From Bacillota bacterium (GTDB lineage Bacteria; Bacillota; Clostridia; Acetivibrionales; DSM-1351): a stretch of DNA of 64,000 nt. Positions 9,820-18,241 of this stretch are shown here, in pieces. Made by a program: the position numbers and the translations under genes. Below the pieces are notes generated by a model. It saw nothing but the letters and a program-made list of their open reading frames with translations, searched no databases and was not told the DNA's origin. The DNA is taken from the NCBI GenBank assembly GCA_023409265.1, contig JAEYHZ010000013.1:30223-94222 (forward strand), written 5' to 3'. Numbering within the stretch: the stretch's first letter is position 1; each line of letters begins with the position of its first letter.

Positions 9820-10026
9820 CTACTTTTCAACTTCAATAACACAATCAGGACAAATTGTTGCACAGAAGGCACAGCCTATGCATTTTTCCATTTCATCCAC
9901 TCCCGCAGGATGAAAGCCCTTCTGGTTAAGTTTATCAGATTTCATTATGACAATTTTCTTTGGACAAACAGTTACACAAAGCTTGCAGCCCTTGCATCTT
10001 TCCTCATGGAATATTACTCTTGCCAT
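9820..10026 (-). CDS. 2[4Fe-4S] ferredoxin, delta subunit of the 2-oxoacid oxidoreductase
   Basis: A 68-residue protein with two CxxCxxCxxxCP clusters (CKGCKLCVTVCP and CIGCAFCATICP), the bacterial-type dicluster ferredoxin fold. As the first gene of the vor/kor operon it is probably the delta subunit that passes electrons to free ferredoxin. GAGGT precedes the ATG by eight bases. The 245-bp gap to the alpha gene holds a GTGCC/GGCAC inverted repeat near 9670-9705 and no other gene; the spacing is larger than usual within such an operon, so a second promoter is possible. Confidence 0.92.
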   Translation of the reverse strand: MARVIFHEERCKGCKLCVTVCPKKIVIMKSDKLNQKGFHPAGVDEMEKCIGCAFCATICPDCVIEVEK

Positions 10027-10240
10027 TTGTTAGACCTCACTTATATTTTATTATTTGAGTCAATTATAAGCCTTTGAAGCTCATTAAAAATCAACGCACC
10101 GAAGATTTTAATTAAAAATGCTTCAGTTAATTGAAATAATTGACTATATGATATTTAGTAATTTAGAGAACTAAAACTATTGTTTATTATAAAACTCTTT
10201 AACAGCATTTGCAAGTTAATCCAGCATCCCCTTATATTTG

Positions 10241-10398
10241 TTTTCACTGTAATCGGAGAGTTCCAAAAGGAGCTGTGAAAGTGTTTTACCCCGGGACTTT
10301 CCCGTTAGTTAGCGTCCGTACCGGGCGAACTAAAGAAAGGCAGCTACCTCAATTGAGATAACCGCCCGTTGTGAAAACTACCTGCCACCGTTTTAATA
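10241..10398. ncRNA. Candidate structured RNA or leader, class unknown, in the vor/ytf intergenic gap
   Basis: In the 507-bp gap between the ferredoxin gene and yjfF, about 160 bp are distinctly GC-richer than the surroundings and dense with complementarity. On the minus strand: GGCAG/CTGCC encloses CGGGCG, which can pair with CGCCCG downstream (a pseudoknot); CTCAATTGAG is a hairpin core; CGGGA-AAG-TCCCG is another; and TTTCAC/GTGAAA closes a further arm. On the plus strand the same region is followed by CCCCTCTTTTTTT, so either orientation could be transcribed. I could not assign it to a known riboswitch. The rest of the gap holds only AT-rich promoter-like sequence. Confidence 0.45.
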
Positions 10399-10533
10399 TT
10401 TCCCCTCTTTTTTTGCTCATAATGAGTGGTCCCAGTAATAAACTCTTTTTATTTTCTATTATCTTTGTTATTCCAAAATTTTACAATTTGGAATTGTGAT
10501 GCCTTGAACCTTTTCCAAAAGAGCATGTGCTAA

Positions 10534-11607
10534 TTAGTCTCGTTTCTTCTTCCTCGAACAAATGATACTCTGAAGTACAATAAAGAAGCAGAGCATTGCG
10601 GCACGTGTAATCTGTGGCCACCACGGATCCTGGCTGCCGATAGCGGTAACGACCAGTAGTGCGATTCCACTTGTTAATACGCCGAACAGAGTACCAAATA
10701 TATTACCAACGCCGCCAGTCAGTAGTGTTCCACCAATAATTGATGCAGCAATGGCATCCATTTCAAGACCAGTTGCCTGCTGAACCGAGCCCGACCGCGT
10801 ATGGAAAAGGTATAGGAACCCGCCAATACCAGCAAGCAAGCCACAAAGCAAATGTGCATAAAACCTGGTTCTCTTTACGTTTATACCAAGCATCAGGGCA
10901 CTTTGCGCATTCCCGCCAACTGCGTAAAAGCTGCGTCCAAGTTTTGTCTTCTTGAGTAACCAGAACATCAGACAGACTATAATAAGTGCTACAATAACTC
11001 CGTATTCCAGGTTTGATTGAATGAAAACGCCCTTCCTATTGACATCACCAATAAAGGGTATCTGTATTCTCGCCCCCGACAGCCTCTCAAAACCCGGGTT
11101 ATCAACCTGTATCTGATTGACTTCAATCAAAGCAACTAAACCCCGGCCCAAGAACATTCCTGCCAGAGTAACAATAAAGGGCTGCATATCCAGATAGGCC
11201 ACAAGAAAACCTTGAACCGCCCCAAAGGTAAGACCGATTGCCAAGGCCAGAATAAGAGACGTAAAAAAGTTAAACCCATAATTGTTAAGACATACAATGC
11301 AGGCTGTGCAAATAAGTGCAGTGGAACCTCCTACCGAAATATCAATACTGCCCGTTATCATAACTATGGTAAGCCCGCAGGCAATTACGATCAGTGCGGC
11401 GTTTTCGTTGAAGAGGTTAAAGAACATCTGTACCTTACTGAAGCCTTTATCCCCAAGGAAGGCAATGGCAAGTACATAGATAGCGATAAACAGTGAAATA
11501 GTAATTGTCAGTAAGAAAGTTGTATCAGTCACAGAATCCTTAAGTTTCAGCTTCTTCTGAACAACCGTGATATTGTCGGTACCTTGAGTTCTATTCACGA
11601 GTGACAT
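10534..11607 (-). CDS. yjfF: Sugar ABC transporter permease (YjfF-like)
   Basis: About 357 residues, with nine to ten hydrophobic helices and the signature of the BPD_transp_2 (RbsC-like) permeases: GSIDISVGGSTAL near the middle and GTLLTGGVGNIFGT late. It pairs with the preceding permease to form the membrane channel of a galactofuranose-type importer. The start is ATG 11607, ten bases after AAGGAG; an in-frame GTG at 11616 is too close to that site. The stop of the preceding gene is one base before this ATG, so translation is likely coupled. The symbol follows E. coli gene order and family resemblance. Confidence 0.85.
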   Translation of the reverse strand: MSLVNRTQGTDNITVVQKKLKLKDSVTDTTFLLTITISLFIAIYVLAIAFLGDKGFSKVQMFFNLFNENAALIVIACGLTIVMITGSIDISVGGSTALICTACIVCLNNYGFNFFTSLILALAIGLTFGAVQGFLVAYLDMQPFIVTLAGMFLGRGLVALIEVNQIQVDNPGFERLSGARIQIPFIGDVNRKGVFIQSNLEYGVIVALIIVCLMFWLLKKTKLGRSFYAVGGNAQSALMLGINVKRTRFYAHLLCGLLAGIGGFLYLFHTRSGSVQQATGLEMDAIAASIIGGTLLTGGVGNIFGTLFGVLTSGIALLVVTAIGSQDPWWPQITRAAMLCFFIVLQSIICSRKKKRD

Positions 11608-11608
11608 A

Positions 11609-12715
11609 CTAACCACGCTCCTTTACATTACCTGCAGCCATTCCGGATAGCGTGACCTTTTCATCAAAGAAACTTTTGACAATGGGCGTTTGAATGACTA
11701 CAAGTATAATAATTATCACGGCCTTAAAGACTGGAACAGCATTTGTGTTGACATTAAGCGTGGTCAACATGGAAGTCAATGTCTGGATGGTATACGCTCC
11801 AATAATTGAACCTGTCATATTGAATTTGCCGCCACCCAGTGAATTGCCACCAAGGGCAACCGCCAATATAACGTCCATTTCAATACTAGGTACTATTGTA
11901 TACGGATTGACAGTTTGTACCCTGCTGGACTGGATGAAGCCTGCAATACCCACGCAAAGGCCCAATATTACAAAAGACATAAACTTAATAAGCGCCGGGT
12001 TGAGACCGTTCAGTCTTGAAGATTTATCATTGATACCTACAGCCTGTGTGTACAGACCCAGGTTCGTTTTTTTCAACATAAGGAAGGTAATCACAATAAC
12101 AACAATCGTAATGAGTATTGGTGTCGGAACAGGAACTTCAGGAATAAAGTTGCCGTAATATCCAAAGGATTCAACAGCTTTAGGCTTAAGCCCACCCATT
12201 GCCATCGAGCCTATAGATCGGCCTGCTGTAAAGAGAATGAGTGTCGCCACCATTGGTTGTATGTTAAATTTTGAAACCAGAAAACCGTTAAAGGCTCCGC
12301 AAGCCATTCCCGCGAGGCATCCAAGTATAAGTGCAACAATGATAGGCGCCTTCAATTCGGTTGGTTGGGTTTCGTTCCCACACAGGACTCGCATAATCAC
12401 TCCACCAACAATTGCGATTGTAGCTCCTACGCTGATATCCTGCCCTCTGGATGAGGCCGTAACCAGCGTCATTCCTATGGCAAGGATAACAAGTTCAGTC
12501 GAGTTATTCAGTATATTTATCAAATTTCCTATTAAAACGGGATTACCGATACTGTCCCTGCCCAAGCTGATTCTCAGAAAACCCGGATTGATAAATATAT
12601 TGATTAGCAAAAGAAATGCAAGAAACGCAATGGGAATAAACAATCTGTGCTTAAATACCACTTTAAAAACAGATGTTGAACGGTCGGTTTCAAGTTTGGA
12701 ACTGATTTTTGTCAT
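11609..12715 (-). CDS. ytfT: Sugar ABC transporter permease (YtfT-like)
   Basis: A 368-residue polytopic permease of the RbsC/YtfT family, with SRGQDISVGATIAIVGG and ALGGNSLGGGKFNMTGS as the recognisable loops. It forms the heteromeric channel with the YjfF-like protein. Its first 26 bases overlap the end of the ATPase gene, and GGGGGGAG provides the ribosome binding site inside that gene's 3' end. Two distinct permeases in one operon is the hallmark of the YtfQRT-YjfF transporter rather than of ribose or methylgalactoside systems. Confidence 0.87.
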   Translation of the reverse strand: MTKISSKLETDRSTSVFKVVFKHRLFIPIAFLAFLLLINIFINPGFLRISLGRDSIGNPVLIGNLINILNNSTELVILAIGMTLVTASSRGQDISVGATIAIVGGVIMRVLCGNETQPTELKAPIIVALILGCLAGMACGAFNGFLVSKFNIQPMVATLILFTAGRSIGSMAMGGLKPKAVESFGYYGNFIPEVPVPTPILITIVVIVITFLMLKKTNLGLYTQAVGINDKSSRLNGLNPALIKFMSFVILGLCVGIAGFIQSSRVQTVNPYTIVPSIEMDVILAVALGGNSLGGGKFNMTGSIIGAYTIQTLTSMLTTLNVNTNAVPVFKAVIIIILVVIQTPIVKSFFDEKVTLSGMAAGNVKERG

Positions 12716-14225
12716 TTTGATTTACTCCCCCCGCTATGGTATACATTATTTTATCCTGTGACATATCATCGCCCTGTAACTCTCCTACAACATACAGGTC
12801 ACGCATAACAATCAGTCTGGAACAGGTACGCAGCATCTCCTCTATCTCCGATGAAATAAATGTGATACTCATACCTTCAGAAGCAAGTTTTAGCACCAGC
12901 TTTTGGATTTCTACCTTGGTGCCGATATCAATTCCACGCGTCGGCTCATCAAGTATAAGATAATCAGGATGCGTAAGCAGCCACCTGGCCAGAATTACCT
13001 TTTGCTGATTACCTCCGGACAATGAGTTTATTGGAGTATCAGCCGAAGCGGTTTTGATGCCGAGCAAACTAATATACTCATCCGCAAATGCCTGGGCCTG
13101 AGCTTTTGTAAATGGCTTAAAGAAACCCCTCATGACCTGTAGAGCCAGTATAATATTATCGCGGACTGACAAGTCGCCAATTATCCCGTCCCGCTTCCGG
13201 TCCTCGGAAAGATATCCGATTCCTTTCTTCATAGCCTTTATTGGTGATGTAATGTTCACATCTTCGCCTTTAATTCTTAACTTGCCTTTTATGACCTTGT
13301 CTGCGCCGAAAATTGCACGCACACACTCACTGCGGCCAGAGCCCAGCAGTCCTGCAAATCCCGTTACTTCGCCCTTATTCGCAGTAAAATTAAATGGCTT
13401 TATTCCGGAAGTGCTTGATAGTCCTTCCGTTTCTATTATTACTTCTTTAGAATCTTCGGCGCTCGATTTTTCGACCTTATGTATTTCCGCTAAATCACCA
13501 AGTTCCTTGCCCATCATTTTGGCTACAAGTTCTACCCTAGGCAAGTCTTTAATCTGGTATTCTCCAACCAGTTCGCCATTGCGCAAAACTGTAATTTTAT
13601 CACATAGCTCATACACTTGATCAAGGAAATGGGTAACAAATATTATTCCTACTCCTCTGCTCTTGAGTTCACGCATAAGAGTAAACAGCTTGGCAACCTC
13701 CTGTTCATCCAACGATGAGGTAGGCTCGTCAAGTATCAATACCTTGCAGTCCATGTCGACAGCACGTGCAATGGCCACCATTTGCTGAACAGCTATGGAG
13801 CAATTGGACAATTGCTGAGTTGGTTTGGCAGGTATGCCCAGACTGCTGAGTATGTTTTCAGCTCTATTGTTGCTCGTCTTCCAATCAAAAAAAAGATCAT
13901 TGGTTCTGCCAATAAAAAGATTTTCGGCGACTGTTAGGTTGGGGCACAAAGTGATTTCCTGATACACAGTACTTATACCAAGCTTTTGGGCTTCCTGAGG
14001 AGACTTGATATTAACTGGCTTATCGATTCCTTTAATATGGATTTCTCCGGCATCCTTTGTATAGACTCCCGTCAAAACCTTTATGAGGGTAGACTTTCCG
14101 GCACCATTTTCGCCCATCAGTGCATGGATCTCTCCTTCACATAGAGTGAAATCCACATTTTGTAAGGCCCGTACGCCGGGAAAGCTTTTATATATATTTT
14201 GCATTGTAAGTACGGTGTTCTGCAT
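12690..14225 (-). CDS. ytfR: Sugar ABC transporter ATPase with duplicated nucleotide-binding domain (YtfR-like)
   Basis: A tandem ATPase of about 511 residues. Domain 1 has Walker A GENGAGKSTLIK, the signature region around SNCSIAVQQ and Walker B VLILDEPTSSL. Domain 2 has the degenerate Walker A GLLGSGRSE and signature LSGGNQQK, then LILDEPTRGID. This matches the RbsA/MglA/YtfR group, in which the second site is modified. The start is uncertain: ATG 14225 lies about 16 bases after GGAGG, while an in-frame TTG at 14240 lies only two bases after it. It energises uptake through the two permeases that follow. Confidence 0.93.
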   Translation of the reverse strand: MQNTVLTMQNIYKSFPGVRALQNVDFTLCEGEIHALMGENGAGKSTLIKVLTGVYTKDAGEIHIKGIDKPVNIKSPQEAQKLGISTVYQEITLCPNLTVAENLFIGRTNDLFFDWKTSNNRAENILSSLGIPAKPTQQLSNCSIAVQQMVAIARAVDMDCKVLILDEPTSSLDEQEVAKLFTLMRELKSRGVGIIFVTHFLDQVYELCDKITVLRNGELVGEYQIKDLPRVELVAKMMGKELGDLAEIHKVEKSSAEDSKEVIIETEGLSSTSGIKPFNFTANKGEVTGFAGLLGSGRSECVRAIFGADKVIKGKLRIKGEDVNITSPIKAMKKGIGYLSEDRKRDGIIGDLSVRDNIILALQVMRGFFKPFTKAQAQAFADEYISLLGIKTASADTPINSLSGGNQQKVILARWLLTHPDYLILDEPTRGIDIGTKVEIQKLVLKLASEGMSITFISSEIEEMLRTCSRLIVMRDLYVVGELQGDDMSQDKIMYTIAGGVNQNDKNQFQT

Positions 14226-14296
14226 AGTAATAATACTCAAACCTCCGTTCAGACACGATATTGGATATTATCCTGTCACTTCTGTTATATAGTCAG

Positions 14297-14412
14297 TTCC
14301 GCTTGAAATTTTTGCCTTTCAAGCGGAAATATCCTTATAAGGTATTTACTTTAAGAAATGCGCGGTGCCAAGCTCTGCATACAATATCCACATACTTGGT
14401 GCCGCGCATTTC
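14297..14412 (-). promoter_or_regulatory. Two strong hairpins between ytfQ and ytfR
   Basis: Downstream of ytfQ the transcript meets a stem at 14355-14412 (GAAATGCGCGG pairing with CCGCGCATTTC, extended by CCAAG/CTTGG) and then a 12-bp stem at 14297-14328 (TTCCGCTTGAAA with its complement). Neither has a T tract on the minus strand. Hairpins at this place commonly protect the binding-protein mRNA or cause partial read-through so that the binding protein is made in excess; that role here is inference. Confidence 0.6.
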
Positions 14413-14478
14413 AATCATTAACCTATCTTAGTTTACTTGTTGAAAATCTCTAAATTATCAAAAGATACGAATATGTAA

Positions 14479-15456
14479 TTAATAACTACGTTTATCGACA
14501 ATATCCTTTGTAATTGTTGCACAGTCAAACATTTCCTCTTTAACATAGGCGTTCTTTTCAACAGTCTCGCCAGCTTCAAGCTTATTAATAAGCTCTACAA
14601 TACGAGGACCATGAAGAGGATTACACTCAACGTCAAGGTTGAATTTTCCTTCAAGAACCAGCTTAAGAGCCCACTGGTTTGCATCAAAAGCGATAACCTT
14701 TACATTGCCGTCCTTGCCATATGTAATACCGGCAGCATCCATAGCTGCGCATGCGCCACGAGCCATGTTGTCGTTCTCAGCGTAGACAACGTTGAACTTT
14801 GTTCCTTTAGCTATAAGTTCGGCAACCGCCTGTTTTGCAAGAGTTTCGTCCCAACCCTTCATATTTTGGTTGAATACAATTTCCCAGCCATTTTCCTTTG
14901 CGCCGTCTTCAATAGCCTTGGAGCGTCCGATTTGAGCGGAAGATCCGGTGTCACCACCAAGCACAACAATCTTGCCTTCAGTTAGTTTTTGACTCTTCAG
15001 CCAATCAACAGCCTTTTTGCCTTCGGCTTCAAAATCTGAGCATACCATCGCAGTATAAAGCTTTTCATCCAATTCGAGTTTACGGTCAGCCATAATGAAA
15101 GGGATTCCGGCATCCTTAGCAGCTTTTGCCACATCTTCCCAACCTGCTGACTGAAGTCCTAATACGACAAGGTAGTCAACCTCTTCCTGAATGAGCTGCT
15201 GTGCCTGTGAAATCTGTTTTGCGTGGTCGCCTTCACCGAAAACCATTTTAGTCTCAAAACCTGCTTCCTTGAAAGCTTCATTGAGTGATTTTGTGTTAGC
15301 TGTTCGCCAGTCGGATTCGTTGGCATTTGTCTGCACAACACCTACTGTAACTTTTTTGCCTGATTTGCCGTCTCCGCTGTCAGCAGATTTACTGCCGCAT
15401 GCTGCAAGTGTAAATACTAGAGCCAGTACCAGAACTAAAGAAATTAATTTCTTCAT
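14479..15456 (-). CDS. ytfQ: Sugar-binding lipoprotein of the ABC transporter (YtfQ-like)
   Basis: The mature protein follows a lipoprotein signal (LVLALVFTLAACGS) and has the type I periplasmic-binding fold seen in RbsB/YtfQ. VGVVQTNANESDWRTANTKS and the closing AYVKEEMFD region resemble galactofuranose-binding proteins. The start at 15456 (MKKLIS) is eight bases after GGAGG; the longer frame to 15483 lacks one. It captures an extracellular sugar for the transporter encoded downstream after a 254-bp gap with two hairpins. A separate promoter is likely in the 200 bp upstream, since the preceding sensor gene stops at 15658. Confidence 0.92.
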   Translation of the reverse strand: MKKLISLVLVLALVFTLAACGSKSADSGDGKSGKKVTVGVVQTNANESDWRTANTKSLNEAFKEAGFETKMVFGEGDHAKQISQAQQLIQEEVDYLVVLGLQSAGWEDVAKAAKDAGIPFIMADRKLELDEKLYTAMVCSDFEAEGKKAVDWLKSQKLTEGKIVVLGGDTGSSAQIGRSKAIEDGAKENGWEIVFNQNMKGWDETLAKQAVAELIAKGTKFNVVYAENDNMARGACAAMDAAGITYGKDGNVKVIAFDANQWALKLVLEGKFNLDVECNPLHGPRIVELINKLEAGETVEKNAYVKEEMFDCATITKDIVDKRSY

Positions 15457-15657
15457 GGATATTTCCTCCCATTCATTTTTCAACTCAAAATATTGAGTTT
15501 TCTTTTATGGGCACAAGTATATTAAACTTATAGGCATAAAAATACGGAAATTATTCCTGTCTTTGTAGTTATTTTTACTGACTTCTTTTATCTGGCATTT
15601 TTCTGTTAAGATTTTTATGAATTTTGTTCATTTTTTTACGTTATGGTGTATGAATAT

Positions 15658-16752
15658 CTAATAACTCCGTCCGACACGGTCTGAACTTGCAGTTTCTGCT
15701 TCAAAGACCTTTCCATCCACATATGATATCTTATCAACCTTTTCTCCCTTTTCCAGGCGTTCTATTATCTCAGCTATTACCGGGCCTTGCAAAGGATTAC
15801 ACTCAATATCAACATTAATCAGACCTGCTTCCATCTTATCAAATGCTTCAGAAACGGCGTCAAAGGATATGACAGTTATATCCCCGTTTATTCCGCAGGT
15901 TAATCCCGCCTCCTGTATTGCCTCTATTGCACCGAATGTCATATCGTCATTCTGTGAAACTAATACATCAATATCATGAAATCTCTGCAAAAATTTCTCC
16001 ATTACTTCCTTTCCCTTTGCTTTGGTAAAATCACCGTTTTCATGTGCGAGAATATTCCAATTGCTGTGTAGTCCGGCTACATCCATAAATCCTTTGGAAC
16101 GTCCAATCTGAGCAGTTGAATTTAAAGTCCCCTCAAGAACAACAATATTTGTGATATCCTTATTTTGTCCCTTCTTATCCTTCGAAGGCGTTTCATCTGA
16201 TAAGGGCACCTTTTTCTTAGAATTATCATTCTCTTTTTTTTGTTCCTCCAGATGTTTTTCCAGCCACTGTCCTGCCTTCATACCTTCTAAATACTTATCA
16301 GTGCCCACACATGCCACATAAAGGCTTTCATCTTTTGTTTCAATCATACGATCCACAATTATAACCGGAATACCTGCCTGCCTTGCTTCCTCCAATACTG
16401 TATCCCACCCTGTTTCGGTAACCGGGGCAATTACAATATAATCCACTTCCTGAAAAATAAAACCCCTTACATCCTTTATCTGATTTTCCTGACTCTGTCT
16501 ACCATTAGAAAAGATCAGTGAAAATCCATTCTTTTTAACAAGAGCATTCTGTATGGATTTTGTATTTGCTGAACGCCAGTCCGATTCAGAGCCAAGCTGA
16601 GAAAAACCCACAATAGTCAGATCGGTATCAATATTCTTTGTATTATCAGTGTTATTATTTTGAAGATTTTTCCACGGCCTTAGGCTGCAGCTGGCAAGCA
16701 CTATTAAGACAATACAGAAAATCCAAAGCATGATTTTAATATTTTTATTCAT
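15658..16752 (-). CDS. Sugar-binding lipoprotein co-encoded with the sensor kinase
   Basis: A 364-residue lipoprotein (LIVLASCSLRPW) with the same binding fold as the YtfQ-like protein; both share the ESDWR-ANTKS motif and the C-terminal ECNPL-GP stretch. It differs by a Lys-rich insertion (EEQKKENDNSKKK) near residue 180. Its start overlaps the end of the YesM-type kinase by eight bases, so it is made with the kinase and response regulator rather than with the transporter. By analogy with the XylFII-LytS complex of Clostridium, it is probably the extracellular sensing component that binds sugar and engages the kinase. That role is inference. Confidence 0.85.
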   Translation of the reverse strand: MNKNIKIMLWIFCIVLIVLASCSLRPWKNLQNNNTDNTKNIDTDLTIVGFSQLGSESDWRSANTKSIQNALVKKNGFSLIFSNGRQSQENQIKDVRGFIFQEVDYIVIAPVTETGWDTVLEEARQAGIPVIIVDRMIETKDESLYVACVGTDKYLEGMKAGQWLEKHLEEQKKENDNSKKKVPLSDETPSKDKKGQNKDITNIVVLEGTLNSTAQIGRSKGFMDVAGLHSNWNILAHENGDFTKAKGKEVMEKFLQRFHDIDVLVSQNDDMTFGAIEAIQEAGLTCGINGDITVISFDAVSEAFDKMEAGLINVDIECNPLQGPVIAEIIERLEKGEKVDKISYVDGKVFEAETASSDRVGRSY

Positions 16753-18241
16753 ATACTACCTCAACTCGTTCATTCTCCACCTGTCTAGCAGGAATCTTAA
16801 TTGTGATGTCTGTGCCTTCCCCTTTTTTACTTTGTATATCCAGCCCATACATATTACCATAGTTCAACTTAATTCTTTTATTAACATTTGCAAGTCCAAA
16901 GCCTGAGCTTTGCTTGCTGCCCGGCATTTCAATTTCTTTTCTTAAAGCATCCAACTCCTGTTCATCCAAACCAATCCCATTATCAATCACATGGAAGCAA
17001 ACGATCTGGTCTTTTATCTCACCTGTTACTGTTATTTTGCCTTTTGCCCTTAACATTTTAATTCCATGATATAATGAATTTTCAATAAGTGGCTGCATAG
17101 TCAGCTTCAAAATCTGATATCCGTACAGTTCTTCGGGAATATCAATTTCATAGTCCAATATATCTTTATATCGTGACTGTTGTATCTGCAGATAGCTTTT
17201 AATATGTATTTCCTCTTCACGAATGGTGATGAAATCTTTCCCCTTACTAACAACAGTTCTGAAAAACTCAGAAAGAGATACTACCATATCAATTGCTTCT
17301 CTATTTTTATCTCCTTCTATCAGCCATATAATTGTATCCAGTGTATTATATAAAAAATGAGGGTTAATCTGAGTTTGTAGAAGTTTTGATTCCATATGCC
17401 TTAAGTTTTCCTGTTCCAGCTTGATACTTTTAACCTGCTGTTCCAGTTTGAAAGCCATATCGTTAAAGCTGTCAGATAGTATTGACAATTCATCATGATT
17501 ATTACAGGTTGTCCTGGCTGTAAAATCTCCCTTTGCCACCATAGCCGTTTTATCACATAACGTCCTGATTGGTTTTGTAATGCTATCTGTAACAAGAATG
17601 TTAACTAAAACAGATGCCACGATAATAGAAGATAATGCCACAATGATTGTCACTATTACATTGGTTACTTGTTCATTAAGGCTCTGTCTTATATCTTCAA
17701 AATCCTGGGTTTCATAATAAATATAATACTGAATTTCTTCCTGAAACATTTCTGTTAGTATATAAATATCAGATTCCAGCATTTTAATATTTTCTTCATA
17801 ATGGCCTGTCTGATTTAGATTATCACGTATTTCGTTAATCCTGTCCTTCAGGGTATTAAGATTAAGCAGAATACGTTTAATCCAATCAAGACTTTCTCTG
17901 CTTGCTGTTATCTTCTGCAGATTAGTAAAATTCTCTCTCGCATCCTCTATGAGCTTGTAGGGATTCTTTAGATCGCTATTCTTGTCAATGGATTCAAAGG
18001 TTTCTGCTTCTACAACAATCTTATACATGCTTTCGTCCATTTCCTCTTTAAAATTGAGATTATAAGTATTAGCTGAAGTAATCCTTCGTACTATCGAGTC
18101 ATATGCAGTGCTATAATTATGTAGAGCGACAATCTGGTAAACCGAGAGAATTATCATTGGTATGATGATGACAACAGCTACAAGAGAAAACTTCAGTCTT
18201 AAGGGATATTTGATTGGTTTTTCATAATTATAGTTTTTCAT
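16745..18241 (-). CDS. Sensor histidine kinase, YesM/LytS family
   Basis: The 498-residue protein has a membrane segment at about 20-40, an extracellular helical region to about 190, a second membrane segment at about 195-217, HAMP at about 218-270, a His_kinase domain with QINPHFLYNT (H295), and a HATPase domain with DNGIGL and GFGLANV. This architecture belongs to sugar-sensing kinases that pair with AraC-type regulators. The gene overlaps the regulator upstream and the binding-lipoprotein gene downstream by a few bases each. It probably reports extracellular sugar to the YesN-like regulator and so controls the transporter operon. Confidence 0.93.
   Translation of the reverse strand: MKNYNYEKPIKYPLRLKFSLVAVVIIIPMIILSVYQIVALHNYSTAYDSIVRRITSANTYNLNFKEEMDESMYKIVVEAETFESIDKNSDLKNPYKLIEDARENFTNLQKITASRESLDWIKRILLNLNTLKDRINEIRDNLNQTGHYEENIKMLESDIYILTEMFQEEIQYYIYYETQDFEDIRQSLNEQVTNVIVTIIVALSSIIVASVLVNILVTDSITKPIRTLCDKTAMVAKGDFTARTTCNNHDELSILSDSFNDMAFKLEQQVKSIKLEQENLRHMESKLLQTQINPHFLYNTLDTIIWLIEGDKNREAIDMVVSLSEFFRTVVSKGKDFITIREEEIHIKSYLQIQQSRYKDILDYEIDIPEELYGYQILKLTMQPLIENSLYHGIKMLRAKGKITVTGEIKDQIVCFHVIDNGIGLDEQELDALRKEIEMPGSKQSSGFGLANVNKRIKLNYGNMYGLDIQSKKGEGTDITIKIPARQVENERVEVVYE

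Noticed and set aside
7072..10026. Pyruvate:ferredoxin oxidoreductase
   Set aside because: Subunit order and the VorB-type alpha sequence fit branched-chain or 2-oxoglutarate enzymes better; clostridial pyruvate enzymes are usually one large chain.
10241..10398. RNase P RNA, tmRNA or T-box leader
   Set aside because: Despite a GGGAAAGTCCCG-like stretch, the conserved ACAGAA-type end, the tmRNA ends and the T-box TGGNACCGCG element are absent.
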